This document shows positions 52,990-64,000 of a stretch of 64,000 nucleotides of DNA, one piece after another (the first letter of the stretch is position 1; the number at the start of each line of letters is the position of its first letter). Both the position numbers and the translations under genes were made by a program. A model generated the notes under the pieces. That model made no database searches. It worked only from the letters and a program-made list of their open reading frames with translations, and was not told where the DNA came from. This stretch comes from Pempheris klunzingeri. Lineage: Eukaryota > Chordata > Actinopteri > Acropomatiformes > Pempheridae. Where the stretch lies: positions 17,219,328 to 17,283,327 of the forward strand of contig NC_092019.1 of NCBI RefSeq assembly GCF_042242105.1, read 5' to 3'.

Positions 52990-53869
52990 CTGGACGTGGA
53001 CACCGCGCGGCCCCCAAACACAGACCGAAGCTCGTGCGCCCGTGACTGGATCCACCGGATGCAAAAAAAGTACAGATAGAGAAAGAGGAAACGACCCCGC
53101 CTCCCCCCAGGACGGACAGCAGAGCGACAGCAGAACAGAGAAACACCAACACAACTTGTCATCTGACCAACACAGACACTGCCCTCCGAGCACTGTGTGT
53201 GTGTGTGCGTGCCTCTGTGTGTGTTTTCAGTACACTCAGTCTCGCTCCGGTTGTTTTGTTGTGACGGAGGTTTGCTCTGCAACTATTTTGGACTCTCCTC
53301 TTTGATTGTCGGACGATTAACTCGGGATTTCGCTCTGCAAGTTTTTTTTGTTAACTGTCCGTGCAGTGTTCCGGGTTTTATTGTCATTTTCTCGCCTTTG
53401 CATTTTTTTGTATTATTATGGACAGTGTTCTCACTCATCTATCCTGACTGTCCCTCCCACACTGCTCCTCTGTGAATAACAGCCTGATCCACTGAACACT
53501 TTAACTACAGCCAACTGCAATGGACTATTTCGACGTTAATATTTCTGCAAGTGAATAAGGAACTCTACAACTACTTGTGAAAGGTAAAAGTTTAATGTGT
53601 TTCTATCTGAAGTTTCCAAAGTGTAATTAAACTGCGTCATTAATACTAGTGCTCATACTTGTGATTGCATTACAATGGATGCTTTATCCTGCATGGACAC
53701 TTGACAAAACTATCTCTCCTCTCTCTACCCTGCACCCCCCTCCACCCCTCCTGCACACTCGTGCACAGCCACCCAGCACGCTCGTCCTATTGGTAGGCAC
53801 CCCGGTCAGTTTGCCACGCCCCGTCAAGTGCCCCAGGTGTCTTGTCCCCGTCACGCCGTCTGGTCCAGG
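52921..53869 (+). other. dbp: dbp 5' leader: noncoding exon 1, short intron, start of exon 2
   Basis: A (GA)n tract at about 52956-52984 is followed by leader sequence to a donor GTGAAAG|gtaaaa near 53583. An acceptor (CGTGCACAG) ends at about 53766 after a long C/T-rich tract. Exon 2 then carries the start codon at 53870. Exon 1 limits are inferred. Confidence 0.45.
52956..52984. repeat. (GA)n microsatellite in the dbp leader
   Basis: GA tract just after the CRE/E-box composite. It is a possible GAGA-type element, or simple repeat in the 5' UTR. Confidence 0.95.
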
Positions 53870-54540
53870 ATGTCCAGGCAGCTCTCCCAGCTTCCGACCC
53901 CCGACCTCCCAGCTGGCGCAAGCCCACAGTTTGGAAGTTGTACTCAGCCTGCGGGCTCCCTCACAGGGGGGCATCTCAACTCCATGACTGGTCTGAAAAC
54001 CCTCCTGCAGCACCCCATGAAGGGAGACCAGCGTTTAAAAAGCCCATGTGAGGGTAAAGGTAAGGGACTATCTCTCTCTTTGAATTAACACTATATATGG
54101 TGAATGCACAGCATTAGCACCTGACACAGACTATGTTTAATATGTGCTATTGCAGAGCATGAATAAATCCACTGCTGCTGCTGTTATAATAAAAATATGT
54201 AAAATCATTATCCAAATTATTTCATAGCACAAAAGTCAGATGCACCAGCACACTTTACCAAAATGACTCTTCCATGACCCTGATGAGCATCCACCTGGAT
54301 TATAATCCCTGCTGCGGCTTCAAATTAGGATCCAGATTACAATGAGTGAAAACGTGTTTTGGTTTAGCTGTAATGCCGTGCAGGCGTGCACTCTGGGGGC
54401 TTGCTGTGTGCCTTAACGTACCTCCAGCTATTGTGAGATTTGTACAGGAGCTTATGTGTATGTTATGACAACAAATTGGTTTCGGCTCTTGCTTAATGCT
54501 GCAATTCAACTACCATCTGCTCCATCTGTGAGTGTGTTTT

Positions 54541-54581
<41 letters not shown>

Positions 54582-57500
54582 ATGACAGAACTGCATCTTA
54601 TGGACAAACCTGCCGCCTGACTTAGTTAGCACAATTATGGAGCGTTGATGTTAGCATCCATTTGCTAGAGGCCACAGACTAAAATAGAAGTTTGTTGTGT
54701 GCTGAAAGTCAAACCAAAGTTATTGCTCATCTTCATCCTGTACTGATGATGATTCTGCTCTCCTATCTCTGGCAGACAAAGAGAGACTGGACCTTGATGA
54801 GGTCTCCATGGGAGTCTGCCCCATGAGGAATGGCAGTGCTTTAGGCAACAGTAACAGCAGTAATGGCTGTGGGGGGGGTGTTGGCGGAGTAAATGGAGGA
54901 GGAAGTTTCAACCAGTTCTTGGGGCCTCTCTTATGGGATCGCACCCTGCCTGCAGATGGGGGCCTCTTCCAGCTTCAGTACATGGACTTGGAGGAGTTTC
55001 TGACCGAAAATGGAATGGGCAGCATGCATAACAACAACAGCTCCAGTTCGGCCCAGATCCCCTCACAGAGCTCCCAGTCGGCTGTGCCCAACCAGAGCTC
55101 CCAGTGCCTACCGCCCTCATCTCCACCTGGCTCCACGTCTTCATCGCCCTCTTCCTCTTCTTCCCCATCGCTCATTGGCTTGGAGGTGGCTCAGCCCCAG
55201 ACTCTTGCAGGGGGGAACGACTGTCTGCATGGTGAGTTCACTTTGATGGGAGCATTTTGTTCTTAGCTGAGTAGGTGGAATCTTGAACCAGAGAGTGAAA
55301 AAAAGAACAAGGACAGTTCATTCTTCAAGGTTTGTCCATATCAGCTCATAACAGCAACGTCAAGGAAGAGGGATCTGCAAACTTTGCAGTTGACAAGCTG
55401 AAAGAGACAAACTGTCCCCCTGCCACAGATATGAGACTAATAGACCCCACAATTCAATAATGTTTGAGATGAAATCAAGGTTATGTGGCGTGCTTATAAT
55501 CTTCCCAGTGGCCAGTGATTCAGCACTTTAACTCTCCTTTGAGTCTATAACAAATACCATGGTGACCAAGCATTTCTCTGTCCCGTGGGGCTAAACTGAA
55601 GGCAGCAGATACAGTCACATGACATCAAATGCAAAGTCAACTTGAAAGGGAAAACACAGAGTTTAGAAATGGCTGTTTAACAATGACTGAAATTCGCCTT
55701 GAATTCTGTAGCACGGTGCAGGGTTAAAAGTTGGGTGAGGGACTAAGACGAAGAGAGGCGGAGGATTTGAGTGAAAGAGGTGCAATAAAGAAAGAGGTCT
55801 TGAGCTATTTGATGAGTCAACCTCACAGCAATGACAGGGAGGTTTGGTTCAGTTTGGCATGTGATCTATGTGCTGCAGTGTACAACACAATCAGCATTCA
55901 GTCCCGGCCAGTTCTTAACGTGCTGCAGGGTCAAAACAGTAGAGAGAGAGAGAGAGAGAGGGAGAGAGGGAGAGGAGTGTGTGGAGTGTTTGCGGTTGCG
56001 TGTCTTTAAATCTCTCCCCACTTCACACGCCACAGCCATGTGTACGCGTCAGTACACGTGCCGAGGCTGAGAGTACTGGAGTGAGAGAACTAGAGGCAGG
56101 GCCAGTAGACATGTAGGAGGAGTCCACAGGGGGAGGGACAGGAGGATCAACAGGAAGAGTTTCCCTGTGCTGCTGGACTTCAAACAGAGCGTTTGACCAG
56201 CAATGAATTACATTAAGTACACTCCTATCCACCAGATAATTGTTTATTGTTTGGGATGTTGATGCTGGACCTTTAAGTCAGTCCTTCAGTGACAAAGTGC
56301 ATGTTCATAAACTCTGATACTGCTTTATATTGTATGATAAAGTCCCATGCATTTGGATTACAATCCCTTTATATGAAACCTTATAAGTACATGAAAAGAA
56401 TTAGAGATTCCAATTTCAAAACGTATATTGATAAATACATTTGTTTTTTGGTTAAAATCGGAACATTTTTCATTCTAAAAGCTGACAGGACTTTGGCGAA
56501 GTTGAGTAAATAATTCCCATCAACTCACCCAGAGCTTGAAACTGGAGAAGTTGTATTTTAATCTTCAGTATCACGAAGGTGCTCAAACGACAGCTGCTTC
56601 ATAAATATTGAATGGAGCAAACAGCCTAAGAACATAATATATTAGGTACTTCAGGAGGATCAGGGCTACTGTTTGCCTTCACAGCAGCGTCAGGCCTTGT
56701 TGGAATGCTGTTGTACAAGTCCTGAAATGTGTGTAGTCACATATTGGACCATTTGTTTGTTGTTTATTTCTTTATTCACCAATTGGTGCTTTAGTTTTGA
56801 CATAGAAATACAAAGGCAACAACTGATGATATTGATTTATAAAACATGAAAGGACACAGATAAGTAACAGTGGTTGGCATGTTAAGATTTTTTTGAAATA
56901 ATAAGTAATTTGAAAATAAAGCAGAGAAGAAGAAGACAAAAATAAAAGCGGGAGGGAGAGAAGAAATAAAAATAAATGAATGGAGGGTGTGATCTGTTTG
57001 GATTTGGATGTGTTTCAGGCAAGCTTTGAAGGATGGGTTTGGTTTAGTATTATTGATCCTTTTTCATCATACATACACACTCCCACATACACATACACGT
57101 AAGCCCTGCTACATGTTTGTTCTCTGAGGACTGAAACACATGGACAAGAACTGCACCAAGTCAACTTTTTAAGTCTGTGTTCCACCAAAAATAAATAAAA
57201 CAGGGAGAGGTAACCATGTACTGCAGGAGGGCTGAGGGTTTGCAGGTTTCCATTCCAACAAAATACTACACCAGGTGGCTGCTCTGACTAGTTCCTGCTG
57301 TCGGGTTGAAACAACAGAAATCTTCTGGTTTTGTCATACACAGAGAAAAACATGCAGATTTTCCAGCCTCAGCGTCACTCGGTTGCCTACACTATCCACA
57401 CCATGATTCAGTGATGCTTAGATCCGCTGGTTATGTATTATGGGACATGCTTGACTTCATCTTGGTGTCTGTGACAGCACTCTTTCATTTGTTTTGCTTT

Positions 57501-60500
57501 GTTATGGAGGCATTGTCATTGTGGGACATGGGAACGTCATGAGGGAACACTTTGCACCTTCGGGTGCACCTGGTGGGAAAACATGCTACCTTGCCATTAT
57601 ACAGCCACTACTACTCATGAGAGAGCCACTCACACATTACAGATCCACAGATAACATGTTAAAGAGCTAACAACACATGTTACAGGTAGAAGGGAGGGTT
57701 TTTACTCATTCCACCGCATTGTTTGCTTTTTAGATTGCTCTTGGATAGTATTTCCATACAGTAAATCTGCACTAATTAGCAGATTTATTTACTTTTTACG
57801 AACAGGTTTTGTTTAGATTGTGTTGATACAATTCTGTGGTCATTTGAAAGGTTGGAGTCATGTGGGTACACTGTTATATATCCTTGTATCCCTGATTACA
57901 TGACAGTTTTTAAAAGTATTATTATTTTAGATTAAAAATACTTCTGCCTTAATAGCATGTCAGTGTGAAATAGACTTTTTTGCTTTATTGCATTTGACCA
58001 CATTTCTGTGTGTTGATCAAGTTGTCTGTGTATAGAGATACAGGAATAGTTCTGCATAGTTTGTGCTCTATTAGGGATGGAAAGTCGGCTGAGTGAAGTG
58101 CATTGGGCCTTAAAGGGGGTGGGGTGAGGTATAGCCCTATACTGGCCCCACTTAAAGAAACTGGTTTTAAGGGGAGGGGTAGAAAGTTACATAACCTTTC
58201 CACATATAGATATCTGTATTAGTAGTCAGCTTTGGCGTACAAGAATTTGTGGTTTTGATTGATAATAGTAGCCAATATCATGATGATATCATGATTGAAC
58301 GAATAGATTTCATGTGGTTGTGTTTGTGTGTCAGTTTGATTAAGCAGTGATTTGCTCAGTGGACTTCTTAAGGAGATTCCACAGGATCCCCATGAACATA
58401 AAGACTATAGATACGCTTGTTTGTCAGAGTTGCACACACAATGAGAGATACATAATAATCATTTGGATTATTGTTTTCTGTTATGACAGTTTGCAGGTGT
58501 GTAATAAATCATATATATCAATAATTCTTTGATCTGTTCTAGAAAACAGTATTTTATGTAAAAGAGTTACAATAGAGATGATCTGTTACAACAGTATATA
58601 ATGGAAAAACCTGAGCTTTGCATTGGATGAGTAACCCTTAGTACAACAATCTATATTGTGTCTCATTGTGTCTGTTTATCTGTATAGAATATATTCATTA
58701 TATTATAAAATCATGTGTATTTTCAGGTTACATACCCAGAACACTCTTTAAAGATTACCTTGCCCCTGAAAACCTCTGTGTCCATGAAAGCTGATTGAAA
58801 AAAAACCTTCAGTTCTTTGGAATCAGTTGAGGGCAGGAAAGTGTTGTTGGTTGTTTATGATATTAAGAAAGTAACCCTCTGCTTCCATCTGGTGGTCATT
58901 ATGATGGAATACTGCAGGCTCTCTTGTTGTTGTCTTATTGGGCCGCTGTCACCGACTACTATCTAGGTTTGACAGTATTACCAATTTCAGGATAAATGTA
59001 GTTCGGTGAAAGGTGTCTAAAGCAGATTGTTCTTTAATTCCAGGGAGTCAGACGAGTATGAATGACTCCTGTGAGTCGCCCTCGTCCTCCTCATCGTCCT
59101 CCTGTCCACCTCTGCTGACGCCCACGGACAGCGGGCCAGATGGGATTGGAATGTTTGATATGGATTCTGCAGAGATGTCCAGCTCCTCCAGCCAGCAGAA
59201 CTACGACCCCAGGAGGCACTCCTTCAGTGAAGAAGAGCTCAAGCCACAGCCAATGATCAAGAAGGCCCGCAAGATCCTGGTACCTGATAACATGAAGGTG
59301 AGTGTGAAGTGGGAAGTAATTTTAGGCCAAGATTAGGTCCCTTAAAGGGCCATTTTATAAATGAATTAATTCTATTATGCATTTTTTAAGGAAGTTATCA
59401 TAGTATTTTAAATGGTCTTTATAAGTAACTAGAACTGTGAAAAGTCTTCAGAGAGCTGACCAAAACCACAACATGCTTACAGTCTTATAACAAAGAGCAA
59501 ACCAGCAAATCTTTATATTTAAGAAGCCGGAACCCGACATTCTTTGGCATTTTTGCTTGATAATTGACTCAGATGATTAATCACTGATTGAAATTGTTGC
59601 AGATTTTTTCTCAGTTGACTAATAGTCCTAACTCTAAGGTAGACATTACTAAATTAAGGGAAAGCACACACACTGAACACACACATTAATAATGTAAAGG
59701 GAGAAATTACTCATTTTAGGAAAAGCTAAAGAGAGGCACATACAGGGGTCTGAGACTCACTTTTACAGCTCAATGACAGAAAACTATTAGTCAGTAAGGA
59801 AGCAAAGATTTATTTATGTGGCACTTTTCAAAATAAAAGTTATGAGGTGTTTCTCTATGAATTTCAAAGAAGCAGGGTGGTAACAAACATAAGAGCAACA
59901 AAATAGAATTTACAGAACAGAAATAATGAATGAATAATGAAAATGAATACTGAAAAGTCCAGATATATGAGTAAGTTTTAAAAAAAACTGGATGATCTAA
60001 TAGGAGGTAAGATATAAAGTGTACAAATGGTGGATTGGTATCGTACTGTGGATGAGCACAAAATATTCCACAGTAAATGACACTGAGTGTGTATTACTTT
60101 TCCAGCAGTGGGACGTGGGTTGTTTGCATACTGTATTTTCTCTCAGACACTGACTCAGTAGTGAAAACACTTTGAGGATGAAAGGAACATGTCCCACGCT
60201 CATTCATGGTCCAACACCCACTTTACCAATAACTGGATAGGATTTAGGCTGTACAAGAGCACCGCACACTACTTAAGCAGCACGTCTGACCGGCCATTTA
60301 TTTTACTGAAGCACTTCTACCTAATAATACCATTATCCCCTGATCAAACAAGGTAAATAACTCGATAGGTGCTGAAATAATCAAAATGCACTATTTTTGT
60401 TTGTCCTCTCTCAGGATGAGAAATACTGGACCAGGAGATACAAAAACAATGAGGCAGCAAAGCGTTCCCGAGATGCTCGCCGTCTTAAGGAGAACCAGAT

Positions 60501-60630
60501 ATCCGTTCGCGCTGCCTACCTGGAGAGAGAGAACGCTGCCCTCCGACAAGAAGTGGCCGAGATCCGCAAGGAACTTGGCCGCTGCCGCAACATCCTTAGC
60601 AAATACGAGAACCGTCTGGCTGACCAGTGA
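53870..60630 (+). CDS. dbp: D site-binding protein, PAR-bZIP transcription factor
   Basis: Circadian output activator that binds D-boxes (RTTAYGTAAY) as a dimer in the nucleus. Coding exons: 53870-54059, 54776-55231, 59044-59297, 60415-60630, all GT-AG and in frame, giving 371 residues. The start [16 protein letters not shown] was chosen as the first ATG matching family N-termini; an in-frame ATG 14 codons earlier is possible. Landmarks: [13 protein letters not shown], the activation block [15 protein letters not shown] with [36 protein letters not shown], the basic region [13 protein letters not shown] (residues 311-323), and a leucine zipper at about 324-365. [20 protein letters not shown] with ISVRAA favours DBP over TEF and HLF. 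The usual PDPADLALSSIPG part of the PAR region is not present as such. The fish paralogue (a or b) cannot be decided. Confidence 0.93.
54060..54775 (+). other. dbp intron after the first coding exon
   Basis: Contains a TG microsatellite followed by GA at about 54544-54580. No exon-like sequence is seen. Confidence 0.6.
55232..59043 (+). other. dbp large intron
   Basis: AT-rich intron of 3.8 kb with a (GA)n tract at about 55941-55975. It has an E-box CACGTG at 56055-56060, a perfect PAR-bZIP consensus at 58186-58195 and a CTCF-like core at 58885-58895. No coding exon is seen. Confidence 0.6.
59298..60414 (+). other. dbp last intron
   Basis: AT-rich. The acceptor (ctctctcag) ends at 60414. 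No recognised elements. Confidence 0.6.
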
Positions 60631-62820
60631 TGACAGTGCAGAGCAAAATCAAGAAGCGGAGGAATAAAAGCTGGATTCAATTTAAGACTCTCAATCTTTG
60701 GGATGGCATGATGGACAGAATGGGGTCTAGAAAATGGTGGTGATGATGATGATGAGGAAGCTGGTGATTATGATGATGAATGTATAAGACAAGGAGAAGG
60801 TTTGTGTATTGAAGCTCAGGTGTCTTGTTTCGTTGAGGTGTCAGCTGTTAAAAGTGATAGGTGGAGAGAATAATTTAACAGATGAAAGATGTGACTTTAA
60901 AAGAGTTTTGTTATTGGAGAATTGTATATTTTTATAATACTTCAGAAAAATTAGAGGGAGAGCAAATTTGGAGAATAATTTTGTATATTTTCTACATGAC
61001 GGAAACATAGAGATAGGGCAAAGCTACGGTAAATATGTTTTTATTATAGATGAGTCAGGAGATGTTTAACAGGTGGTCAGCCATCGATGGGTATTTTTCG
61101 ACTTGATTATTGTAGTCAGGATGCAGCAGCAGGGGCGAGGACGCATGTAACAATTGTAATATAGAGAGCAAAAATTATCTTGTAATCGTATAGTTCAGCA
61201 TTTTTGTGGATTTTACTCAAGCACTTAATTTTTTTCCTATTATGTTTCTGCCACTGGGAATGGGCATGCTAGAGAGAGACAAAATGAGAAGACATGGGGA
61301 GACACCATTTAAACAGTCCAGCACTTGTCTTGACCAGTCTTGTGCGACCTTTTTTAATAGAGCTTCATCCTTTTTAATTGACTTGAATTCCCCAACACTA
61401 TTAGTTCTTCGTACTTTGAGCTTAACTTTATGCGACTGGTACATCTTTCTCTACTTGTATCTTTGACTCTATCTCCTTTTCTCTATCCCATTTGAGTGCT
61501 TTTAATCTGCTCTGGTGTTTTGGTATCTTACCTAAGCTGGTGAAAGCCTGCTGTTGTGACGCCCTCTTGATCCTCTCTTTGAATTGTTGGGCCATTTCTC
61601 TTCCTCTGTTTCTATATCCAACTGCGCTATTTCTGTCTTACAGCCAATCCCCTCACAGTTCTGTGCAAACTCTTCCCGATAACAGTTTGTCTCGGTGTCT
61701 CTCTTGTACCTCAGCGGTGCACAGAGGCGTCAAATCTCAGTGTTGTAATGTGCTCTGAAATTGTAATCAATCTTCCAAGTAAAATGCACACCGTTGCTGT
61801 ACTTTAATTTCTGAATACACTTTAATTAGCATTATTATGGGAGGGGGGGGGGAGAAATGTTGTGTATGTCAGATAGGCCTATACTATTGTGTATTTGATG
61901 TATTCCAGGAGATGGGTTGAGTATCCCTGTTGAGTGGAATGGTGTTAATTTCTCAGATTTCTGGGAGAAACAAAAGCCAAAATTTCTTATGCTGATCCAC
62001 AAAGCTCGTTGCTATTTAGTGCTTTTTTCAAGATACTGCTCCTTCCTTACTGTTTACTCCTGTTATTGCTTTTTAACTGTATCTATAAACTTCTCTGTGT
62101 ACCCACAACACCTAAATGGAGCATGGTACACTATGTTATGTTCCTGGGGAAGGGATGACTAGTTATAGTGTGATTTTAATCCCCTTAATGACCATGATGA
62201 ATAGTTACCATTACTTCTATTGTTATTGTTATGGTTATGATGATTATCCCTCTTGTTGTTGCTGTTCTATATTATTGAATGATTTTCTTTCTTTGGATCA
62301 ACATGATCTGTTGCACCTTGAAACATCTTTGATCTTCAGTGTTCCTCAGAAAGACTTTTCAAGTGGAAGAAACCCTCACTGCTATTTGCATCCTGTCTCA
62401 GACCTCCAGACACTACTCACCTCTGCTTCGGACACTACTGCCACCTTGGTTTCTTTGACCATGGATTTCACAAGCGTGGCACAGTAACTTGAACGTGATG
62501 TTCATGCAGACTTACTTTACCTTTCATGGTGACCTCCTTTGTTCCCCTGCAGTGTACAGACTATGCACATTATCAATATGCTCCTTGTTGGTTAATTTCA
62601 GCCTTTATCACCTCAATCAGTGATTGTTTGCTCTCCCAACAGGATTTAGTCTCTAATATCCTCACAGATGTGGTTGATAAATCTTTTAGTGACTCTAATT
62701 GAACTACAACTGCCCTGCTGCATCAGTGGTGTCCATGGTGCCCAGCCCACTGGTGCTGGTTATTTGGATGTAGTTGAGATTTTTCCAAAAACACCAATAA
62801 AAGATTGTTCTCATTCACTA
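60631..62820 (+). terminator. dbp: dbp 3' UTR with polyadenylation signal at 62796-62801
   Basis: About 2.2 kb after the TGA at 60628-60630, ending at AATAAA 62796-62801 followed by a T-rich stretch. It includes a GATGAT-rich tract near 60740-60780 and a G-run near 61842-61852. Short frames here have no family resemblance. Confidence 0.6.
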
Positions 62821-63731
62821 TTGCTTTGCTTTCCTTGTGTTTCATCGCAAGTTTATTGTTTTTAGCAAGTCTGGATGCTTCTCTTAAACTTTGTGTGCCT
62901 GCATCTTCACTTATAGCCCAATTTGACAAAGGGAATGGGCAACAAAGGTCAAATTTCTGGAGGGCTACCACTGTAATTATTTACTTAAGCCTGATAACCA
63001 GACAGTAATATGCAGTGAAATGTCCAGAGACAACTTGTTTTGACATCTTCCCTGATTGTTCACGTTGTGTGCATTCCTTTAATAGGCATATCAGTCCAAA
63101 TGTCCATTCTTAGCCAACAAAAGCAACACTGCCTCTCTTGGACATTTAGGAGTATTTCACACATTTCTAAATGAAATGCGCTCTGTGTTTATGTGCACAA
63201 AGTGCTCACAAATATATATATGTATATGTATATGTGTGTAAATATATATTTATTTATTTGTGAGCACTTTGTGCACATAAACACAGTGCATTTCATTCAG
63301 AAATGTGTGAAATACACACACACACACGTGTAAAAGTAACACTGTGGTGCATGGTTAAATGTACGAGGAGCAAATGTTGCACTCCTGACATAAGGTTAAG
63401 TTCTTCAGTTTTCTCTGCAGACAGCATTTCCTGTTTGTTTACTCCTGTTTGTTTATTGTGTGTAGGGGGCAACAGCCAGGCATATGTCATCCTCTTTATC
63501 TACTGTCTCAATAGAAATGGGTGAAAGGTCCTCCAGAGTGGAATTTTCCTCAATTCTTTCCTCGTCAACGCAAACCAGATGTTTGCTCCAGCCTCCCCCC
63601 CCCACCCCCCCCCCCCAGTCCTCTCTCCCTGTCTCCCCCTCCCTGCCCCCCACCCCCTTTGTTCCCCTGTTCCTTAAAAATGCCGTGTCTGCACGTCCCT
63701 CCCTCATATCGTCTGAAACCTGGCGTTAAGG
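62821..63731. other. Spacer and promoter region before the last gene
   Basis: Contains the long palindrome at 63152-63315 and a C-rich tract at 63593-63660 directly upstream of the last start codon. No further gene is seen. Confidence 0.5.
63152..63315. repeat. Large inverted repeat with about 61-bp arms
   Basis: The left arm 63152-63214 starts GTATTTCACACATTTCT. The right arm 63255-63315 ends AGAAATGTGTGAAATAC. Between them the arms stay complementary through TGTGTTTATGTGCACAAAGTGCTCACAAA, with one substitution and a 2-base difference. The loop is about 40 bases of TATATG-rich sequence. It looks like a MITE or foldback element, but no target duplication was identified. Confidence 0.85.
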
Positions 63732-63798
63732 ATGGACTGTGCACTGCTGCTGCTGTCCCTGTGGGCTCTGACTGGAACGGTGTCCCTGCAGGCTCCAG
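63732..63798 (+). CDS. First coding exon of an unidentified secreted or membrane protein (partial)
   Basis: ATG at 63732 in context AAGGATGG opens MDCALLLLSLWALTGTVSLQ, a clear signal-peptide shape: a Leu-rich core, then a small-residue cleavage region. It runs to AP plus one base before the donor CCAG|gtaagc at 63798/63799. Only 22 codons lie in the window, so the product cannot be named. The upstream C-rich tract and a Kozak-like context support a real gene start. A chance signal-like frame cannot be excluded. Confidence 0.45.
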
Positions 63799-64000
63799 GT
63801 AAGCCCCCTGACTCAATCCATCCCTCACACTGGAGGTATCACTGAACTCTGCATACACAATGAACACAAAGCTGGACTATCACCAAACACCTGGACTTTC
63901 CCCTGCATGCTTTGTTGCTCTGTAGATTGTATTTCAATATAAAGATGATCATGCAAACAGGGCTTGGGACTGTATAATTAGTTCAGAGTTGTACTCATAA
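63799..64000 (+). other. Intron of the last gene, to window end
   Basis: Short stretch of unique sequence with no second exon visible. Confidence 0.35.

Noticed and set aside
53649-53987. 112-residue frame overlapping dbp exon 2
   Set aside because: Wrong frame relative to the conserved dbp N-terminus, which continues in phase into the next exons.
54059-54059. Alternative dbp donor at gag|ggtaaa, six bases earlier
   Set aside because: AAAG|gtaagg is the stronger donor and gives the [13 protein letters not shown] text expected in fish DBP; the shorter form remains a possible minor isoform.

Overview
This is vertebrate nuclear DNA, almost certainly from a percomorph teleost fish. Genes are split by GT-AG introns and have AATAAA-type polyadenylation signals. 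There are many CA/GT, GA/CT and tetranucleotide microsatellites. Dispersed elements include the 'tacttaagtaaaag' family that I know from percomorph genomes. The proteins read as fish orthologues of well-known vertebrate families. I saw no viral, prokaryotic or CRISPR content.

Layout, left to right: (1) 1-13.6 kb, + strand: the last twelve coding exons and 3' UTR of ttyh1; its first exons lie left of the window. (2) 13.7-18.2 kb, - strand: josd2, convergent with ttyh1 and with its 3' end close to that of ttyh1. (3) 19.8-24.9 kb, + strand: ube2s, divergent from josd2, with a CCAAT-rich promoter. (4) about 26.1-38.1 kb, + strand: shisa7, with a distant noncoding first exon, five coding exons and a long 3' UTR. 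(5) about 41.3-50.9 kb, + strand: a znf865-like multi-C2H2 gene with its whole 4.7-kb reading frame in one exon. (6) about 52.3-62.8 kb, + strand: dbp, a PAR-bZIP circadian regulator with E-boxes at its promoter. (7) 63.73 kb to the edge: the first coding exon of an unidentified secreted or membrane protein.

The genes do not form a pathway. They form a syntenic block: the human counterparts (TTYH1, UBE2S, SHISA7, ZNF865, JOSD2, DBP) all lie on 19q13, as far as I recall. The splice models of the five multi-exon genes keep the reading frame across every junction, which is the main support for them. TTYH1 and SHISA7 are neural membrane proteins, JOSD2 and UBE2S belong to the ubiquitin system, and ZNF865 and DBP are nuclear DNA-binding proteins.

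The most interesting structures are regulatory or repetitive. They are: a composite CRE/E-box at the dbp start; a perfect PAR-bZIP consensus inside a dbp intron; a 42-bp periodic CCAAT/TGACG array upstream of ube2s; a pair of related terminal-inverted-repeat elements in ttyh1; a roughly 61-bp-arm palindrome upstream of the last gene; a strong CTCF-like site between josd2 and ube2s; and a coding-like tract of unknown origin in the shisa7 3' UTR. I found no clearly new biological system. All exon boundaries were read by eye, without alignment or transcripts.
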